A DNA stretch of 64,000 bases from Vibrio viridaestus (GCF_003856525.1 NZ_RJVQ01000003.1:124001-188000), one strand, 5' to 3'; positions 38,748-49,626 are shown, numbered from the stretch's first letter. Program-made: numbers and translations. Notes: generated by a model from the sequence alone, not told the origin.

Positions 38748-39992
38748 ATGTTTGATTCGCTAGCGTTAACTATTGGTCGTCGCTTTAGCCGATCTCGGAA
38801 GCGCAATAAGCTCGTTTCCTTTATCTCAATTTCTTCTACTCTAGGTATTGCCTTTGGCGTTGCAGTTATCATTATTGGCTTATCTGCAATGAATGGCTTT
38901 CAATCCGAATTAGAAAAAAGAGTTCTTGCTGTCATCCCTCATGGAGAGTTTGAAGGTGTAAAAGGGCCTATTCAACAATGGCAGCCCATAATTGATTTAG
39001 CTGCAAAAGATTCTCATGTTGTTGCGAGTGCGCCCTACGTTAGATTTACTGGTTTGGCTGAAAAAGCAGATAAACTGAAAGCGATCGAAGTCAGGGGGGT
39101 CGATTTAGAAAAAAGCGAATCGGTCTCTGACTTATATAAATTTGTTGCCGGTAATGATTGGAAAAATCTTCAGCCCGGTAAGAACTCTATCATTATTGGT
39201 AAAGGTGTTGCGGATAAGTTAGGCATCAATGTTGGTGATTTTATGACATTGATGATTCCGCAAGACAATGAGTCGGGGAAGTTGCAGTCTCCGCGCAGAG
39301 TTCGTCTAAAAGTAGTTGGATTATTAGTATTAAGTGGGCAAATCGACCACAATATGGCGATATTACCTTTGTCTGATGCTCAGGCCTATACCCGGATAGG
39401 TGCAGCGGTCACCGGTGTAGAGTTGAAGGTTGATAATGTATTTAATGCCTCTTCTATTGTTAGAGATCTCGGTAATCGCCTAGAAACATATGTTTATCTA
39501 AAAAACTGGCAGCAGCAATACGGCTATCTATATCACGATATTCAAATGGTTAGGACTATTTTGTATTTAGTTATGTTTTTAGTCATCGGTGTCGCATCTT
39601 TTAATATCGTTTCGACTCTTATGATGGCCGTCAAAGATCGTTCTTCTGAGATAGCGATTTTACGTACGATGGGAGCCAGCGACATGTTGATTAAAAAGAT
39701 TTTTGTCTGGCAGGGAGTCATGTCTGGGGCAATTGGTTCGATTGCCGGAGCGACCATTGGCGTTGTCGTTGCACTTAACTTAACAACGATTATTCGTGGC
39801 GTAGAGTTTATTGTTGGACATAAGTTCTTATCTGGTGATATTTACTTCGTTGACTTTTTGCCATCCGAAGTTCATTTAGTCGATATTTCAGTTGTCTCTG
39901 GCACTGCGATTTTACTGAGTATTCTGGCCACACTGTATCCTGCGTCCAAAGCAAGCCAACTCAATCCTGCGAGAGTGTTATCTAGTAAGTAA
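38748..39992 (+). CDS. lolE: Lipoprotein-releasing ABC transporter permease LolE
   Basis: Second permease of LolCDE, which contacts the lipoprotein substrate. About 414 aa with the same four-helix FtsX topology as LolC and clear paralogy to it (GIAFGVAVIIIGLSAMNGFQSELEKRVLAVIPHGE). The strong RBS aggaggt at 38737-38743 favours the ATG at 38748 over the adjacent ATG at 38745, which would leave only 1 nt of spacing. It ends the lolCDE operon and is followed by a terminator. Two distinct permeases are present, not a single LolF. Confidence 0.95.
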   Translation: MFDSLALTIGRRFSRSRKRNKLVSFISISSTLGIAFGVAVIIIGLSAMNGFQSELEKRVLAVIPHGEFEGVKGPIQQWQPIIDLAAKDSHVVASAPYVRFTGLAEKADKLKAIEVRGVDLEKSESVSDLYKFVAGNDWKNLQPGKNSIIIGKGVADKLGINVGDFMTLMIPQDNESGKLQSPRRVRLKVVGLLVLSGQIDHNMAILPLSDAQAYTRIGAAVTGVELKVDNVFNASSIVRDLGNRLETYVYLKNWQQQYGYLYHDIQMVRTILYLVMFLVIGVASFNIVSTLMMAVKDRSSEIAILRTMGASDMLIKKIFVWQGVMSGAIGSIAGATIGVVVALNLTTIIRGVEFIVGHKFLSGDIYFVDFLPSEVHLVDISVVSGTAILLSILATLYPASKASQLNPARVLSSK

Positions 39993-40016
39993 CCATCGCT
40001 TCTTAAAACCTCATTA

Positions 40017-40050
40017 AAAAAGCCTTAGACTTTGCGATCTAAGGCTCTTC
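40017..40050 (+). terminator. Terminator after lolE
   Basis: Stem agccttaga (40021-40029) with tctaaggct (40038-40046), A-run before and cttctct after. Confidence 0.7.
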
Positions 40051-40156
40051 TCTACTGAAATATCTTATTGCTTGCATATTTTTGTTCTTGTTCGGTCGAA
40101 GTCGCAAATGCACTTCACGACTGAAACTCGACTTGCTCTTATCCTATCCATCATTT

Positions 40157-40666
40157 CTAGCGTAATTGACGTTTCTGCCAGCTTCTCACAACAGAGTAAC
40201 GCCAAAGCCCATGAATACCAAAGTACCCGATAATCGCGCATACAGCACCACAAATCATACATCCAACAAAGAGTGGAATCGCAATTGTCGACATTTGATC
40301 ACAAAGAAACTGCCAAGTGAGTTCAAAGTGAAAGTGGACCGGGGGCTCATTGAGAACCCAAGCCCCGAGCTTATATGCGAAGTAAAAAAGAACGGGCATC
40401 GTTATTGGGTTACTTACCCAAACTAAAGCGATAGATAAAGGTAAGTTCACTCCGCACAGAACGGCCATTCCTGCAGCCATGATCATCTGGCTAGGTAATG
40501 GAACAAAAGCAATAAACAGACCGATAGCGAATGCGCCCGCTGCGGAACGCCGATTTAAGCACCACAGATTTGGGTTATATAAAAGGCTGCCAAAAACCCT
40601 GAGAGCTTTTTGCTTTTTAATCAACTCACGATCTGGCATGAAACGTTTAATAAATTTTCTAGGCAT
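40157..40666 (-). CDS. DUF2062 membrane protein
   Basis: 169-aa inner-membrane protein with three or four hydrophobic segments (about 43-62, 66-88, 88-108, 130-155). Family marks are RRSAAGAFAIGLFIAFVPLPSQM and LSIALVWVSNPITMPVLFYFAYKLGAWVL. A basic N-terminal stretch (MPRKFIKRFMPDRELIKKQK) precedes them. Function is unknown. It is divergent from comEC with only 8 bp between the two start codons, so each gene's RBS and promoter must lie within the other's coding region or further away. Confidence 0.85.
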   Translation of the reverse strand: MPRKFIKRFMPDRELIKKQKALRVFGSLLYNPNLWCLNRRSAAGAFAIGLFIAFVPLPSQMIMAAGMAVLCGVNLPLSIALVWVSNPITMPVLFYFAYKLGAWVLNEPPVHFHFELTWQFLCDQMSTIAIPLFVGCMICGAVCAIIGYFGIHGLWRYSVVRSWQKRQLR

Positions 40667-40674
40667 CTGAAATT

Positions 40675-42918
40675 ATGACTCTTATTAAGAACTTTTGGAG
40701 ACTCAGTTCTTTTTGCATGACGTTCTTCACCATACCTTATTGGACCATGATGCCATCTAAAGAATGGATTGTTATTATTTGCCTGCTTGTCTTCGTTAAT
40801 ATGACATTTTTCCAGTTTCACTGGATATCTGGGATAAGTGTCGCACTAATCATTATTATTGCAAAGGGAAATATCATTGAGTACCAACACGAACACCTTA
40901 CCAGTAATGGGCAGAATATTATCATAAATGGTAAAGCTGGCAGCTTTTTTAAACAAAATAACTTTGGTTTTAGGGGCATCTTTGAGGTACATCAGGTAAA
41001 TAGACACCGATTCCCAGTGGGGTTGAGACCTAAGGTCTTGTTATACTCTCAGAGTATGATAGCACTGGATCAAACAGCTTCATTTTCCGCTAAGATCAAA
41101 CCCATTGTGGGTCTAAAAAATGAGACTGGATTTGATGCTGAAAGTTACTATTTTTCTCATTCAGTATTAGCAAAAGTCTTTGTGGTAAAGGAACTCAATC
41201 GAGATATTGAAAGTCACTATTCGTTGCGTCAATGGTTATATGACTGTTTTACTCGTCAAACCTCTAAACTCAGTAATAAGGCACTTGCGAATGCCATTAG
41301 TTTTTCTGACCGAACCAATCTCACTCAGCAGCAATGGACATCATTAAAGTCTGCTGGAATTGCACATTTAATTGCGATATCTGGTCTGCACATCGGAATC
41401 GCTTACTTGATCGGCTTTGGATTTGGCAAATTATTTGTTCGAGCAGGTAACCTCACTTTATGGATACCTATTATTTTTGGTGCATTAATGGCGCTCGGAT
41501 ATGCATGGTTAGCTGGCTTCAGTATATCGACAATAAGAGCTCTCATTATGGTATCAGTCAACATTGGTATACTGATATTTCGAGTTAAAATTTCTCTTAC
41601 GACTCGACTGCTCATCACATTATCATTTGTCTTAGTCATCGATTCTTTTGCTTTCCTATCTTCAGGTTTTTGGTTGTCTTTCGGAGCTGTGGCGGTTGTC
41701 TTTACTCAAAAACAGTGGATGCCGGATATAAAAAACCACTGGGGTCGGATCATATTGCTCAATGGATTGCTAAGTATCGCTATTCTGCCAATATCAGGTT
41801 TTTTCTTTGGTGGTGTTAGCTTATTTTCTCCTATTTATAACAGCCTTCTTATCCCACTTTATACTTTGGCGATCATTCCCTTATTATTTTTGTTATTGGG
41901 AACCAGTGTGCTTGTGCCAGATATGGCAAATTGGATGTGGATAAGTTGGGATAGGTTATTGAGCATCGGCCCTTGGTTAACCCGAGATGCAGATGTTGGT
42001 TGGATTGCCGTATCTGGTTCACTGGTCTTATTTACAGCTGCAATCGTTATATTGCTTATGGTTCGTAGGGTATTGGGACCTAAAATAATACTGTGGAGTA
42101 TCTGCTGTGTATTTTCTTTACTGATGGTTGATACTCAACGACAAGATGTATGGAAGGTGACCGTGCTTGATGTGGGGCAAGGAAGTTCGTTGCTTATCGA
42201 GCGGTTTGGTCATTATATCCTTTATGACACAGGGAAAAGTTGGCAAGGCGGTAGCATTGCAGAATCTGTTATATCTCCTGTATTAACCTATCGAGGAGCC
42301 AAGAAACTTGATGGTTTTATTATCAGTCATAATGATAATGATCACTCAGGCGGTGAAAAAGATATTCTATCTGAATGGCAACCTGACTGGCTAATGACGA
42401 GCCGATCAACACAAGAACAACGCCCGTGTGTTCAAGGTAATACTTTTTTATGGTTTGGCCTCACATTTGATGTTGTTTGGCCAACTACCCTCGTAGCAAA
42501 TCCTCGAAACAAAGATTCTTGTGTCATTAGAGTCAGTGATGCTTACGGGAATTCTGTGTTGTTAACTGGCGATATTTCTAAAATAGAGGAGTGGACACTC
42601 GTTCATTCAAAGAGGCGCGTTAAATCTGATGTTATGATCGTACCCCATCACGGGAGTAAAACATCGTCTTCGAGAGACTTCATTGAGTTGGTTGAACCCG
42701 AATTAGCGATTGCAAATCTGGCTTACAATAACTTCTGGGGATTTCCATCTGCAGAGACGACGAAAAGTTACGCCCTAGAAAACGTAAAATGGATGGATAC
42801 AGGGATGTCGGGATCAATTGATATCACTTTTTATTCAGATGGTTATGAAATCGGAACTTCTCGCTCAATGTCTGTCCAACCATGGTATAGGCAGATGCTA
42901 CGTAAAAAGGTAGAATAA
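40675..42918 (+). CDS. comEC: DNA internalization competence protein ComEC/Rec2
   Basis: Inner-membrane channel that takes single-stranded transforming DNA into the cytoplasm. The 747 aa have N-terminal helices, an OB-like region (about 80-170), the Competence domain with many helices (about 210-470; HLIAISGLHIGIAYLIGFGFG) and a C-terminal metallo-beta-lactamase domain (about 495-720: VTVLDVGQGSSLLIERFGHYILYDTG, SHNDNDHSGG, VPHHGSKTSSS). The HxDxDH metal motif is intact. The RBS is weak (agg, 12 nt upstream). Position before msbA-lpxK matches E. coli ycaI. comEA, its periplasmic partner, is at 6.0 kb. Confidence 0.93.
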   Translation: MTLIKNFWRLSSFCMTFFTIPYWTMMPSKEWIVIICLLVFVNMTFFQFHWISGISVALIIIIAKGNIIEYQHEHLTSNGQNIIINGKAGSFFKQNNFGFRGIFEVHQVNRHRFPVGLRPKVLLYSQSMIALDQTASFSAKIKPIVGLKNETGFDAESYYFSHSVLAKVFVVKELNRDIESHYSLRQWLYDCFTRQTSKLSNKALANAISFSDRTNLTQQQWTSLKSAGIAHLIAISGLHIGIAYLIGFGFGKLFVRAGNLTLWIPIIFGALMALGYAWLAGFSISTIRALIMVSVNIGILIFRVKISLTTRLLITLSFVLVIDSFAFLSSGFWLSFGAVAVVFTQKQWMPDIKNHWGRIILLNGLLSIAILPISGFFFGGVSLFSPIYNSLLIPLYTLAIIPLLFLLLGTSVLVPDMANWMWISWDRLLSIGPWLTRDADVGWIAVSGSLVLFTAAIVILLMVRRVLGPKIILWSICCVFSLLMVDTQRQDVWKVTVLDVGQGSSLLIERFGHYILYDTGKSWQGGSIAESVISPVLTYRGAKKLDGFIISHNDNDHSGGEKDILSEWQPDWLMTSRSTQEQRPCVQGNTFLWFGLTFDVVWPTTLVANPRNKDSCVIRVSDAYGNSVLLTGDISKIEEWTLVHSKRRVKSDVMIVPHHGSKTSSSRDFIELVEPELAIANLAYNNFWGFPSAETTKSYALENVKWMDTGMSGSIDITFYSDGYEIGTSRSMSVQPWYRQMLRKKVE

Positions 42919-42950
42919 CGCCTCAATTAAAAAAGAGAATTCGATAATAT

Positions 42951-44699
42951 ATGTCTAACGAGACGGATCAAACTACCTGGACTACGTTTAAGCGTCTATG
43001 GACCTACATTCGTGATTATAAGTCGGGTCTAATTGTCGCTACTATTGCGTTGATTCTTAATGCTTCTGCTGACACTTATATGGTGTCATTGCTCAAGCCA
43101 CTTCTTGATGAGGGTTTTGGATCGGCTGATTCAACTTTTCTTCGAACGCTTCCTTTTATTATTCTCGGAATGATATTTCTCCGTGGTTCAAGTGGCTTCG
43201 TATCCAGTTATTGCCTGAGCTGGGTGTCTGGTCATGTCGTTATGCGAATGCGGCGCAACGTATTTAATAAATTCATGCATATGCCCGTCAGTTTCTTTGA
43301 TAAAGAATCCACTGGAGGGTTGTTATCTCGTATCACGTACGACTCTGAGCAGGTAGCAGGCGCGACGAGCCGAGCTCTGGTTAGTATTGTTAGGGAAGGG
43401 GCGAGTATCATTGGTCTACTATTCCTAATGTTTTGGAACAGCTGGCAGTTGTCACTGGTATTACTTGTAGTCGCTCCTCTGGTTGCTTACGCTATTCGTG
43501 TGGTATCAAAACGTTTTCGTCATATCTCCAAGAATATGCAATCGGCAATGGGCGAAGTAAGTTCCTCTGCGGAACAGATGCTAAAAGGACATAAAGTCGT
43601 ATTGAGTTATGGAGGACACTCCGTTGAACGTGCGCGGTTTGATTCGGTGAGTAATCGTATGAGGCAGCAAACGATGAAACTCGTTGCGGCTCAGTCAATT
43701 GCTAACCCTGTGATTCAGATGATCGCTTCTATAGCGGTTGTCACGGTTCTGTTTCTTGCCAGTGTTGATTCCATTCGAGACCAACTGACTGCAGGTACAT
43801 TTACGGTTGTCTTTTCTGCGATGTTTGGACTGATGAGGCCATTAAAAGGTCTAACAAGTGTTACGTCTGATTTCCAACGTGGTATGGCTGCAAGTCAAAC
43901 TTTGTTTGATTTGATGGACTTAGAAACCGAAAAAGATACAGGAACTCTGAAGAAAGACGACATTCAGGGTGATATCAGTGTCGAAAACGTTACGTTTACG
44001 TATTCAGGAAAGGAAAAGCCCGCTCTGAATAATGTGTCCTTTGAGTTGCCTAAAGGAAAAACGCTTGCGTTAGTGGGACGTTCGGGGTCAGGTAAAAGTA
44101 CCATAGCGAATTTGTTTACTCGTTTTTACGACGTTGATAGTGGCGTGATTAAGTTAGATGGACATAATATTCAGGAGTATCGACTCTCGAACTTACGAAG
44201 TCACTTTGCCCTTGTTTCGCAAAATGTGCATCTATTCAACGATACCATAGCAAACAATATCGCGTATGCCGCTACCGAGACCTATTCTCGAGAGGAAATT
44301 GAAAAGGCGGCGAAGCTCGCTCACGCAATGGATTTTATAGAACGTATGCCTGATGGCCTCGATACATTGATTGGTGAAAATGGTGCGAGTTTATCTGGTG
44401 GGCAACGTCAACGAATTGCTATTGCCCGAGCATTACTTCGTAATGCCTCTATTCTCATTTTGGATGAAGCAACCTCAGCGTTAGACACCGAATCTGAGCG
44501 AGCTATTCAGGCTGCTTTAGATGAGCTACAAAAGGATAAAACGGTGCTAGTGATAGCGCACCGTCTTTCAACCATTGAAAAAGCGGACGAAATTTTGGTC
44601 ATCGATGAAGGTGAGGTGGTTGAAAGAGGAACTCACAATGAGTTAGTTTCTCATGATGGGCCGTACTCACAGCTTTATAAAATTCAATTTGGTGAGTAG
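42951..44699 (+). CDS. msbA: Lipid A export ATP-binding/permease MsbA
   Basis: Homodimeric ABC flippase that moves core-lipid A across the inner membrane. The 582 aa have six helices in the first 330 residues and a C-terminal ATPase: Walker [12 protein letters not shown] (about 374-384), signature [16 protein letters not shown] (about 482-497), Walker [13 protein letters not shown] and the switch His in VIAHRLSTI. It lies 32 bp after comEC and 5 bp before lpxK; the msbA-lpxK-ycaR-kdsB order is the enterobacterial one. Confidence 0.96.
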   Translation: MSNETDQTTWTTFKRLWTYIRDYKSGLIVATIALILNASADTYMVSLLKPLLDEGFGSADSTFLRTLPFIILGMIFLRGSSGFVSSYCLSWVSGHVVMRMRRNVFNKFMHMPVSFFDKESTGGLLSRITYDSEQVAGATSRALVSIVREGASIIGLLFLMFWNSWQLSLVLLVVAPLVAYAIRVVSKRFRHISKNMQSAMGEVSSSAEQMLKGHKVVLSYGGHSVERARFDSVSNRMRQQTMKLVAAQSIANPVIQMIASIAVVTVLFLASVDSIRDQLTAGTFTVVFSAMFGLMRPLKGLTSVTSDFQRGMAASQTLFDLMDLETEKDTGTLKKDDIQGDISVENVTFTYSGKEKPALNNVSFELPKGKTLALVGRSGSGKSTIANLFTRFYDVDSGVIKLDGHNIQEYRLSNLRSHFALVSQNVHLFNDTIANNIAYAATETYSREEIEKAAKLAHAMDFIERMPDGLDTLIGENGASLSGGQRQRIAIARALLRNASILILDEATSALDTESERAIQAALDELQKDKTVLVIAHRLSTIEKADEILVIDEGEVVERGTHNELVSHDGPYSQLYKIQFGE

Positions 44700-44704
44700 T
44701 TCGC

Positions 44705-45703
44705 GTGATAGAAAAACTTTGGTACGAGCGTTCATTATTAGGTTTTTTTCTATATCCCATACTGCTTCCGTTAGGTAAGCTTTATAAAATGATTAGTGAG
44801 CGACGCCGAAATGCTTACCTCTCAGGAATGAAAAGTCGTTACAAGAGTCCTGTTCCTATTATCATCGTTGGCAACATTACTGCTGGTGGGAATGGGAAGA
44901 CACCAGTAGTGATATGGCTTGTTGAACGTTTAAAAGAGATGGGATTTAAACCCGGCGTCGTTTCTCGAGGTTATGGTGGTAAGTCTGACACGTATCCTTT
45001 GAATGTGACCGATCAAATTAACGCTAACCAATGTGGCGATGAGCCAAAGTTAATAGCAAGTAGAACAGGGGTGCCAGTCTCGGTCGATCCTGTTCGTTCT
45101 GAGGCAGTTAAACAGCTTTTACTCGAGTCAGTCGATGTGATCATCTCTGATGATGGTTTACAGCATTATGCTCTGGATAGAGATATCGAGTTTGTCGTTG
45201 TAGATGGTAAGCGACGTTTTGGAAACCGAAAGTTCATACCGCAAGGTCCACTGAGAGAAGGGCTAGACAGGCTGTCATCGGTTGATTTCGTTATTAATAA
45301 TGGTGGAGTGGCTGATGAGGGTGAGTTATCGATGATTCTCGTACCTGAACTCGCTATCAACCTTGTTAATGGTGAAAAAAAATCGGTGTCTCAGCTGCAA
45401 AACCTAAAGGCGTTCGCTGGTATCGGGCATCCCCCACGTTTTTTCTCTACACTAAACCAATTGGGTGCCAACCCGGTCGAAACGGTATCTTTTGCTGATC
45501 ATCAGGATTTCGACGAACAAACATTAAAGCCTTTTGCAGAGCATGATGGTGATATTATCATGACAGAAAAAGATGCAGTAAAATGTAAACAGCTTGCTAG
45601 AGCTAACTGGTGGTATTTACCCGTGAGTGCTCAATTTAGTTCTGAGGAAGCAGAACAAATAACGAAAAGAATTGAAGAGGTCATTGCAAGTTATGGATCA
45701 TAG
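44705..45703 (+). CDS. lpxK: Tetraacyldisaccharide 4'-kinase LpxK
   Basis: Membrane-associated kinase that adds the 4'-phosphate to lipid A. The 332 aa have an N-terminal membrane helix (about 10-28) and the P-loop [16 protein letters not shown] (about 56-71). The second family marks are [15 protein letters not shown] and [18 protein letters not shown]. The start is a GTG at 44705, five bases after the msbA stop; its RBS is within the msbA end (ggtgag). The 3' end overlaps ycaR by 11 bp. Confidence 0.95.
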   Translation: MIEKLWYERSLLGFFLYPILLPLGKLYKMISERRRNAYLSGMKSRYKSPVPIIIVGNITAGGNGKTPVVIWLVERLKEMGFKPGVVSRGYGGKSDTYPLNVTDQINANQCGDEPKLIASRTGVPVSVDPVRSEAVKQLLLESVDVIISDDGLQHYALDRDIEFVVVDGKRRFGNRKFIPQGPLREGLDRLSSVDFVINNGGVADEGELSMILVPELAINLVNGEKKSVSQLQNLKAFAGIGHPPRFFSTLNQLGANPVETVSFADHQDFDEQTLKPFAEHDGDIIMTEKDAVKCKQLARANWWYLPVSAQFSSEEAEQITKRIEEVIASYGS

Positions 45704-45872
45704 ACTATTAGAGATTGTGGCATGTCCCGTTTGTAAAGGTAAGTTAACCTATGACAAAGAACGTCAGGAGCTGATTTGTAAATTTGACCGTTTAGCTTAT
45801 CCGATTAAGGAAGGGATTCCCGTTTTATTAGAGCCGGAAGCAAGAAGCATGTCTATGGATGAGGGACGATAA
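45693..45872 (+). CDS. ycaR: YcaR / Trm112-like zinc-ribbon protein
   Basis: 59-aa protein with the pattern [14 protein letters not shown] near the N-terminus and [16 protein letters not shown] near the C-terminus. Two Cys of the first knuckle (CPVC) are present and a further Cys ([12 protein letters not shown]) follows; the fourth ligand is replaced, as usual in this short form. The start is the ATG at 45693 (MDHRLLEIV) inside the lpxK end. Its stop overlaps the kdsB start (TAATG). Its role between lpxK and kdsB is unknown. Confidence 0.9.
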   Translation: MDHRLLEIVACPVCKGKLTYDKERQELICKFDRLAYPIKEGIPVLLEPEARSMSMDEGR

Positions 45873-46621
45873 TGTCTTTTTCTGTTGTCATTCCTGCTAG
45901 ATATCAATCAAGTCGATTGCCAGGTAAACCGTTGGAATTGATAGATAATAAGCCGATGATTCAATGGGTTTATGAGCAGGCAGTTCAGTCGGGTGCTGAT
46001 GATGTCATCATTGCGACTGACGATGAAAGGGTTCGTGCAGCAGTTGAAGCGTTTGGTGGTCAGGTATGCATGACTGCAACTACACATGAATCAGGGACTG
46101 AGCGTTTAGCGGAAGTTGTTCATAAAATGGGGATTCCAGAGAGTCACATTATTGTTAATGTTCAAGGCGATGAACCATTGATACCACCTAAAATTATTCG
46201 TCAGGTCGCGAATAACTTGGCAAATAGTACTGCGCCAATGGCGACTTTGGCGGTGGAAATACAGGATACGGACGAAGTTTTTAATCCGAATGCAGTAAAA
46301 GTAGTCACTGACAAAGACGGATACGCAATTTATTTTAGTCGGGCATCAATTCCTTGGGATAGAGAGCATTTCGCTGCGCATGAAGTGGTTCATCCTCTTA
46401 AGAGACACATCGGCATATATGCTTACAGAGCGGGATTTATCGGACAATATTTAAATATGCCGGTAAGTCCGATTGAGAAAATCGAAAGTTTGGAACAGCT
46501 TCGGGTTCTCTGGCACGGTGAGAAAATACACGTTGATATAGCCGAAATTGCGCCTCCAGCCGGTGTGGATACACCTGCCGATTTAGAAGCAGTTCGCCAG
46601 TACGTCGCTAAGAACAAATAG
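45872..46621 (+). CDS. kdsB: 3-deoxy-manno-octulosonate cytidylyltransferase KdsB
   Basis: Activates Kdo as CMP-Kdo for LPS inner-core synthesis. The 249 aa begin with the nucleotide-binding signature [31 protein letters not shown] (about 91-102) holds the metal Asp, and [11 protein letters not shown] and [13 protein letters not shown] form the Kdo pocket. The start overlaps the ycaR stop by one base. It is the last gene of the comEC-msbA-lpxK-ycaR-kdsB run, closed by a terminator shared with convergent spoVR. Confidence 0.97.
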   Translation: MSFSVVIPARYQSSRLPGKPLELIDNKPMIQWVYEQAVQSGADDVIIATDDERVRAAVEAFGGQVCMTATTHESGTERLAEVVHKMGIPESHIIVNVQGDEPLIPPKIIRQVANNLANSTAPMATLAVEIQDTDEVFNPNAVKVVTDKDGYAIYFSRASIPWDREHFAAHEVVHPLKRHIGIYAYRAGFIGQYLNMPVSPIEKIESLEQLRVLWHGEKIHVDIAEIAPPAGVDTPADLEAVRQYVAKNK

Positions 46622-46630
46622 CATCAGAAT

Positions 46631-46656
46631 AAAAAAGGAGCATCTGCTCCTTTTTT
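46631..46656. terminator. Bidirectional terminator between kdsB and spoVR
   Basis: Palindromic aaaaaaggagca/tgctcctttttt with both A-run and T-run, suiting both convergent genes. Confidence 0.85.
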
Positions 46657-46677
46657 CTGGCTCAATTGTTCATGCCT

Positions 46678-48210
46678 TTAATCATGCTTTGAAGGGCAGG
46701 TTGCGAGAATTTCAGAACGTCCCGTTTCCATTTTTTCCTGTAAAATTACATCAAAGCCCCATAGTCGGTGCATGTGTTTCAATACTTCTTTATAGCTTGG
46801 GTCCAATGGAACTCTGTTATGAGGAACATATTGCAATGTTAGCGAACGGTCTCCACGAACGTTAACGTTATACACTTGGATATTCGGCTCTAAATTACTC
46901 AGATTATATTGCGCTGCAAGTTTTTCTCTGATTTTTCTATACCCCATCTCATCGTGTATTGCGCTGACTTCTATGTAGTTTTTAACATCATCATCACAGA
47001 TTGAAAAGAGCTTAAAATCACGCATAAGTTTCGGGGAAAGATATTGGCTTATAAAACTTTCATCTTTGAAATTATGCATAGCAAAGTGAACTGCTTCTAG
47101 CCAATCACTTCCAGCTAACTCAGGGAACCACTCTTTATCCTCATCTGTTGGCTCTTCACAAATTCTACGAATATCTCGGAACATAGCAAACCCAAGAGCA
47201 TAGGGGTTTATACCACTATAGTAGGGGCTATTATAGGACGGTTGAGCGACTACACTTGTATGACTGTGTAGAAATTCAAGGATAAACTTATCTGAGACTA
47301 GTCCTTCATCATACATATGATTAAGTATTGTGTAGTGCCAGAAAGTTGCCCAGCCTTCGTTCATCACCTGTGTCTGCTTTTGCGGATAAAAGTATTGGCT
47401 AACTTTTCGAACGATTCGAACAATCTCCCGCTGCCAAGACTCAAGTAATGGGGCATGTTTTTCGATAAAATAAAGAATGTTTTCTTGAGGTTCACTCGGG
47501 AACCGGAATTGTTGGTCTTCTTCCCTCTCCTTAACCTTGGGAAGTGTTTTCCACAGATCATTTATTTGTGACTGCAGATAAGCTTCACGCTCTTCTTGTC
47601 GCGCTTTTTCTTCTGCAATCGAGATCTTTTCAGGCCTTTTATATCTATCAACACCGTAGTTCATCAGGGCATGACATGAGTCCAATATCTCCTCGACCTC
47701 TTTAACCCCATATTTCTCTTCACATTTTGAAATATAGTTTTTGGCAAAAAGAAGATAATCTATTATCGAACTGGCATCGGTCCAAGTTTGGAATAAATAA
47801 TTACCTTTGAAGAAAGAATTATGTCCGTAGCAAGCATGTGCCATAACTAACGCCTGCATCGTAATTGTATTCTCCTCCATGAGGTAGGCGATACAGGGGT
47901 CTGAGTTAATAACAATCTCGTAAGCTAAACCCATTTGACCGTGACGGTATCCTTGCTCCGTCTGGATGAATTTCTTTCCAAATGACCAATGGTTATAGTT
48001 GATAGGCATACCAATACTTGAGTATGCGTCCATCATTTGCTCTGATGTGATAATTTCGATCTGGTTTGGATAAAAATCCAGCTTGTAATGCTCAGCTACA
48101 CGTCTTATTTCAGTATGATATTGATCGAGTAACTCGAACGTCCAGTCAGGACCATCCGGGAGCATTTTACTCTTATTCTTTGGAGCAGCTTCTTTCGTTT
48201 TTGTCGCCAT
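46678..48210 (-). CDS. SpoVR family protein (YcgB-like)
   Basis: 510-aa cytoplasmic protein of the SpoVR family. Family marks include DFYPNQIEIITSEQMMDAY, VMAHACYGHNSFFKGNYLF, NEGWATFWHYTILNHMYDEG and NPYALGFAMFRDIRRICEEP. HACYGHNSF and NEGWATFWHY look like metal-ligand motifs, but no activity is established to my knowledge. The name comes from Bacillus cortex formation; this organism does not sporulate. It is the third gene of a prkA-yeaH-spoVR operon, 10 bp after yeaH. In E. coli the orthologue ycgB is separate and stationary-phase induced. Confidence 0.93.
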   Translation of the reverse strand: MATKTKEAAPKNKSKMLPDGPDWTFELLDQYHTEIRRVAEHYKLDFYPNQIEIITSEQMMDAYSSIGMPINYNHWSFGKKFIQTEQGYRHGQMGLAYEIVINSDPCIAYLMEENTITMQALVMAHACYGHNSFFKGNYLFQTWTDASSIIDYLLFAKNYISKCEEKYGVKEVEEILDSCHALMNYGVDRYKRPEKISIAEEKARQEEREAYLQSQINDLWKTLPKVKEREEDQQFRFPSEPQENILYFIEKHAPLLESWQREIVRIVRKVSQYFYPQKQTQVMNEGWATFWHYTILNHMYDEGLVSDKFILEFLHSHTSVVAQPSYNSPYYSGINPYALGFAMFRDIRRICEEPTDEDKEWFPELAGSDWLEAVHFAMHNFKDESFISQYLSPKLMRDFKLFSICDDDVKNYIEVSAIHDEMGYRKIREKLAAQYNLSNLEPNIQVYNVNVRGDRSLTLQYVPHNRVPLDPSYKEVLKHMHRLWGFDVILQEKMETGRSEILATCPSKHD

Positions 48211-48220
48211 TGCGTCCCCC

Positions 48221-49492
48221 TTAAACAGTTTCTTTGTGGAACAACTCCCTGAATACAGGGAATATATCGTCCACAGACTGGATATTTTTCATGTCGAAGT
48301 TATCTAGAGACTCGAGTTTTTGGTATTCATGCCACAATGTCTGATGCGAACGACGAGTTATCTCGATGTAGGCATAATATTGGCATCTCGGAAGAATATC
48401 GTCAGTAAGCAATGACCGACATCTAGGGGAGTCATCTGCCCAGTTATCTCCGTCCGATGCTTGTGCACCATAAATGTTCCACTGATCGACTGGATAACGG
48501 TCTTCAACAATTTCTTTCATTAATTTGAGGGCACTGGAAACAATGGTTCCACCGGTTTCCTGTGAGTAGAAAAACTCGTGCTCATCCACCTCTTTTGCTT
48601 GGGTATGGTGACGAATAAAGACCACTTCTACGTTTTTGTAAGTTCTGGTTAAGAACAGATACAACAATACATAAAAGCGTTTTGCGATATCCTTAGTTGC
48701 CTGATCCATTGAACCTGACACGTCCATCAGACAAAACATTACTGCCTGACTTGAAGGGATAGGGCGTTTTTCGTAGTTCTTATATCTTAAATCGAATGTG
48801 TCAATAAATGGCACACTGCCAATTTTACTGCGTAGCTCTTCGATCTCTTCTTTGAGTCGCCTTTCCTCCAGTAACTCTGGTGGCTCACATTTCGCGATAC
48901 GTTCAAGCTCAGCTTCAAGTTCGCTAACGAGCCTGCGTTTCCCAGCCGTCATGGCTGTTCTTCGTGCAAGAGATTGCTGCAGAGAACGAACAACGGAAAT
49001 GTTGGAAGGCATACCCGCGGTTTGATAACCAGCTCTATGCGTTTTCCATTCGGTGATACGATTGATTTGGCGTTTTTCTAGATTAGGCAAAGCTAAATCT
49101 TCGAAGAGTATGTCCAGATATTCGTCTTTTGAAATTTCAAATACGAAATCATCTGAGCCTTCCCCGTCTTGACTTGCATCACCTTCACCAGAACCGCCGC
49201 CTTGACCTCCACCACCCTGAGGGCGGTCAATCTTATCACCAGTTATGAATTGATCATTACCAGGGTGTACTCGCTCTTTAAAGCCACCTTTGCCCTGATG
49301 AAAAATAGGTTCGCTAATATCGCGTTTAGGAATTGAAACCTCTTCGCCAGTTTCAGTATTTGTGATTGAACGGCGATTGACGGCATCTGCGACCGACTCT
49401 TTTATTTTTTGTTTATGGCGACGTAAGAAACGCTGGCGGTTTACCGCGCTTTTATTCTTACCGTTCAGCCTTCTATCAATAAATTGCGCCAT
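48221..49492 (-). CDS. yeaH: YeaH family protein (DUF444, von Willebrand A-like)
   Basis: 423-aa protein, partner of PrkA. The N-terminus is basic ([26 protein letters not shown]), followed by a glycine-rich low-complexity stretch (about 92-110). The C-terminal half contains a vWA-like fold with the MIDAS motif [11 protein letters not shown] (about 254-264) and a Thr loop (ETGGTIVSS). The RBS gagggga lies 7 nt before the ATG at 49492. It is co-transcribed with prkA through a hairpin-bearing gap, and with spoVR. Confidence 0.93.
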   Translation of the reverse strand: MAQFIDRRLNGKNKSAVNRQRFLRRHKQKIKESVADAVNRRSITNTETGEEVSIPKRDISEPIFHQGKGGFKERVHPGNDQFITGDKIDRPQGGGGQGGGSGEGDASQDGEGSDDFVFEISKDEYLDILFEDLALPNLEKRQINRITEWKTHRAGYQTAGMPSNISVVRSLQQSLARRTAMTAGKRRLVSELEAELERIAKCEPPELLEERRLKEEIEELRSKIGSVPFIDTFDLRYKNYEKRPIPSSQAVMFCLMDVSGSMDQATKDIAKRFYVLLYLFLTRTYKNVEVVFIRHHTQAKEVDEHEFFYSQETGGTIVSSALKLMKEIVEDRYPVDQWNIYGAQASDGDNWADDSPRCRSLLTDDILPRCQYYAYIEITRRSHQTLWHEYQKLESLDNFDMKNIQSVDDIFPVFRELFHKETV

Positions 49493-49511
49493 GAAATTCC
49501 CCTCATATTCT

Positions 49512-49580
49512 GTTTCTGAGATCGACTCTTACTCAGAAACGCACTCCAAACAATCTTGATAGGGGAGGACGTCCCCCCCT
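49512..49580 (-). other. Two strong hairpins between prkA and yeaH
   Basis: First, GTTTCTGAG (49512-49520) pairs perfectly with CTCAGAAAC (49532-49540). Second, the 20-bp near-perfect GC-rich palindrome at 49561-49580 (centre ggacgtcc). Neither has a T-run. They fill the prkA-yeaH gap and probably set relative mRNA stability. Confidence 0.6.
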
Positions 49581-49626
49581 TTCTTTGTGAAGTGCATTAA
49601 TTCAACATCATGATTATTGATGAGAA

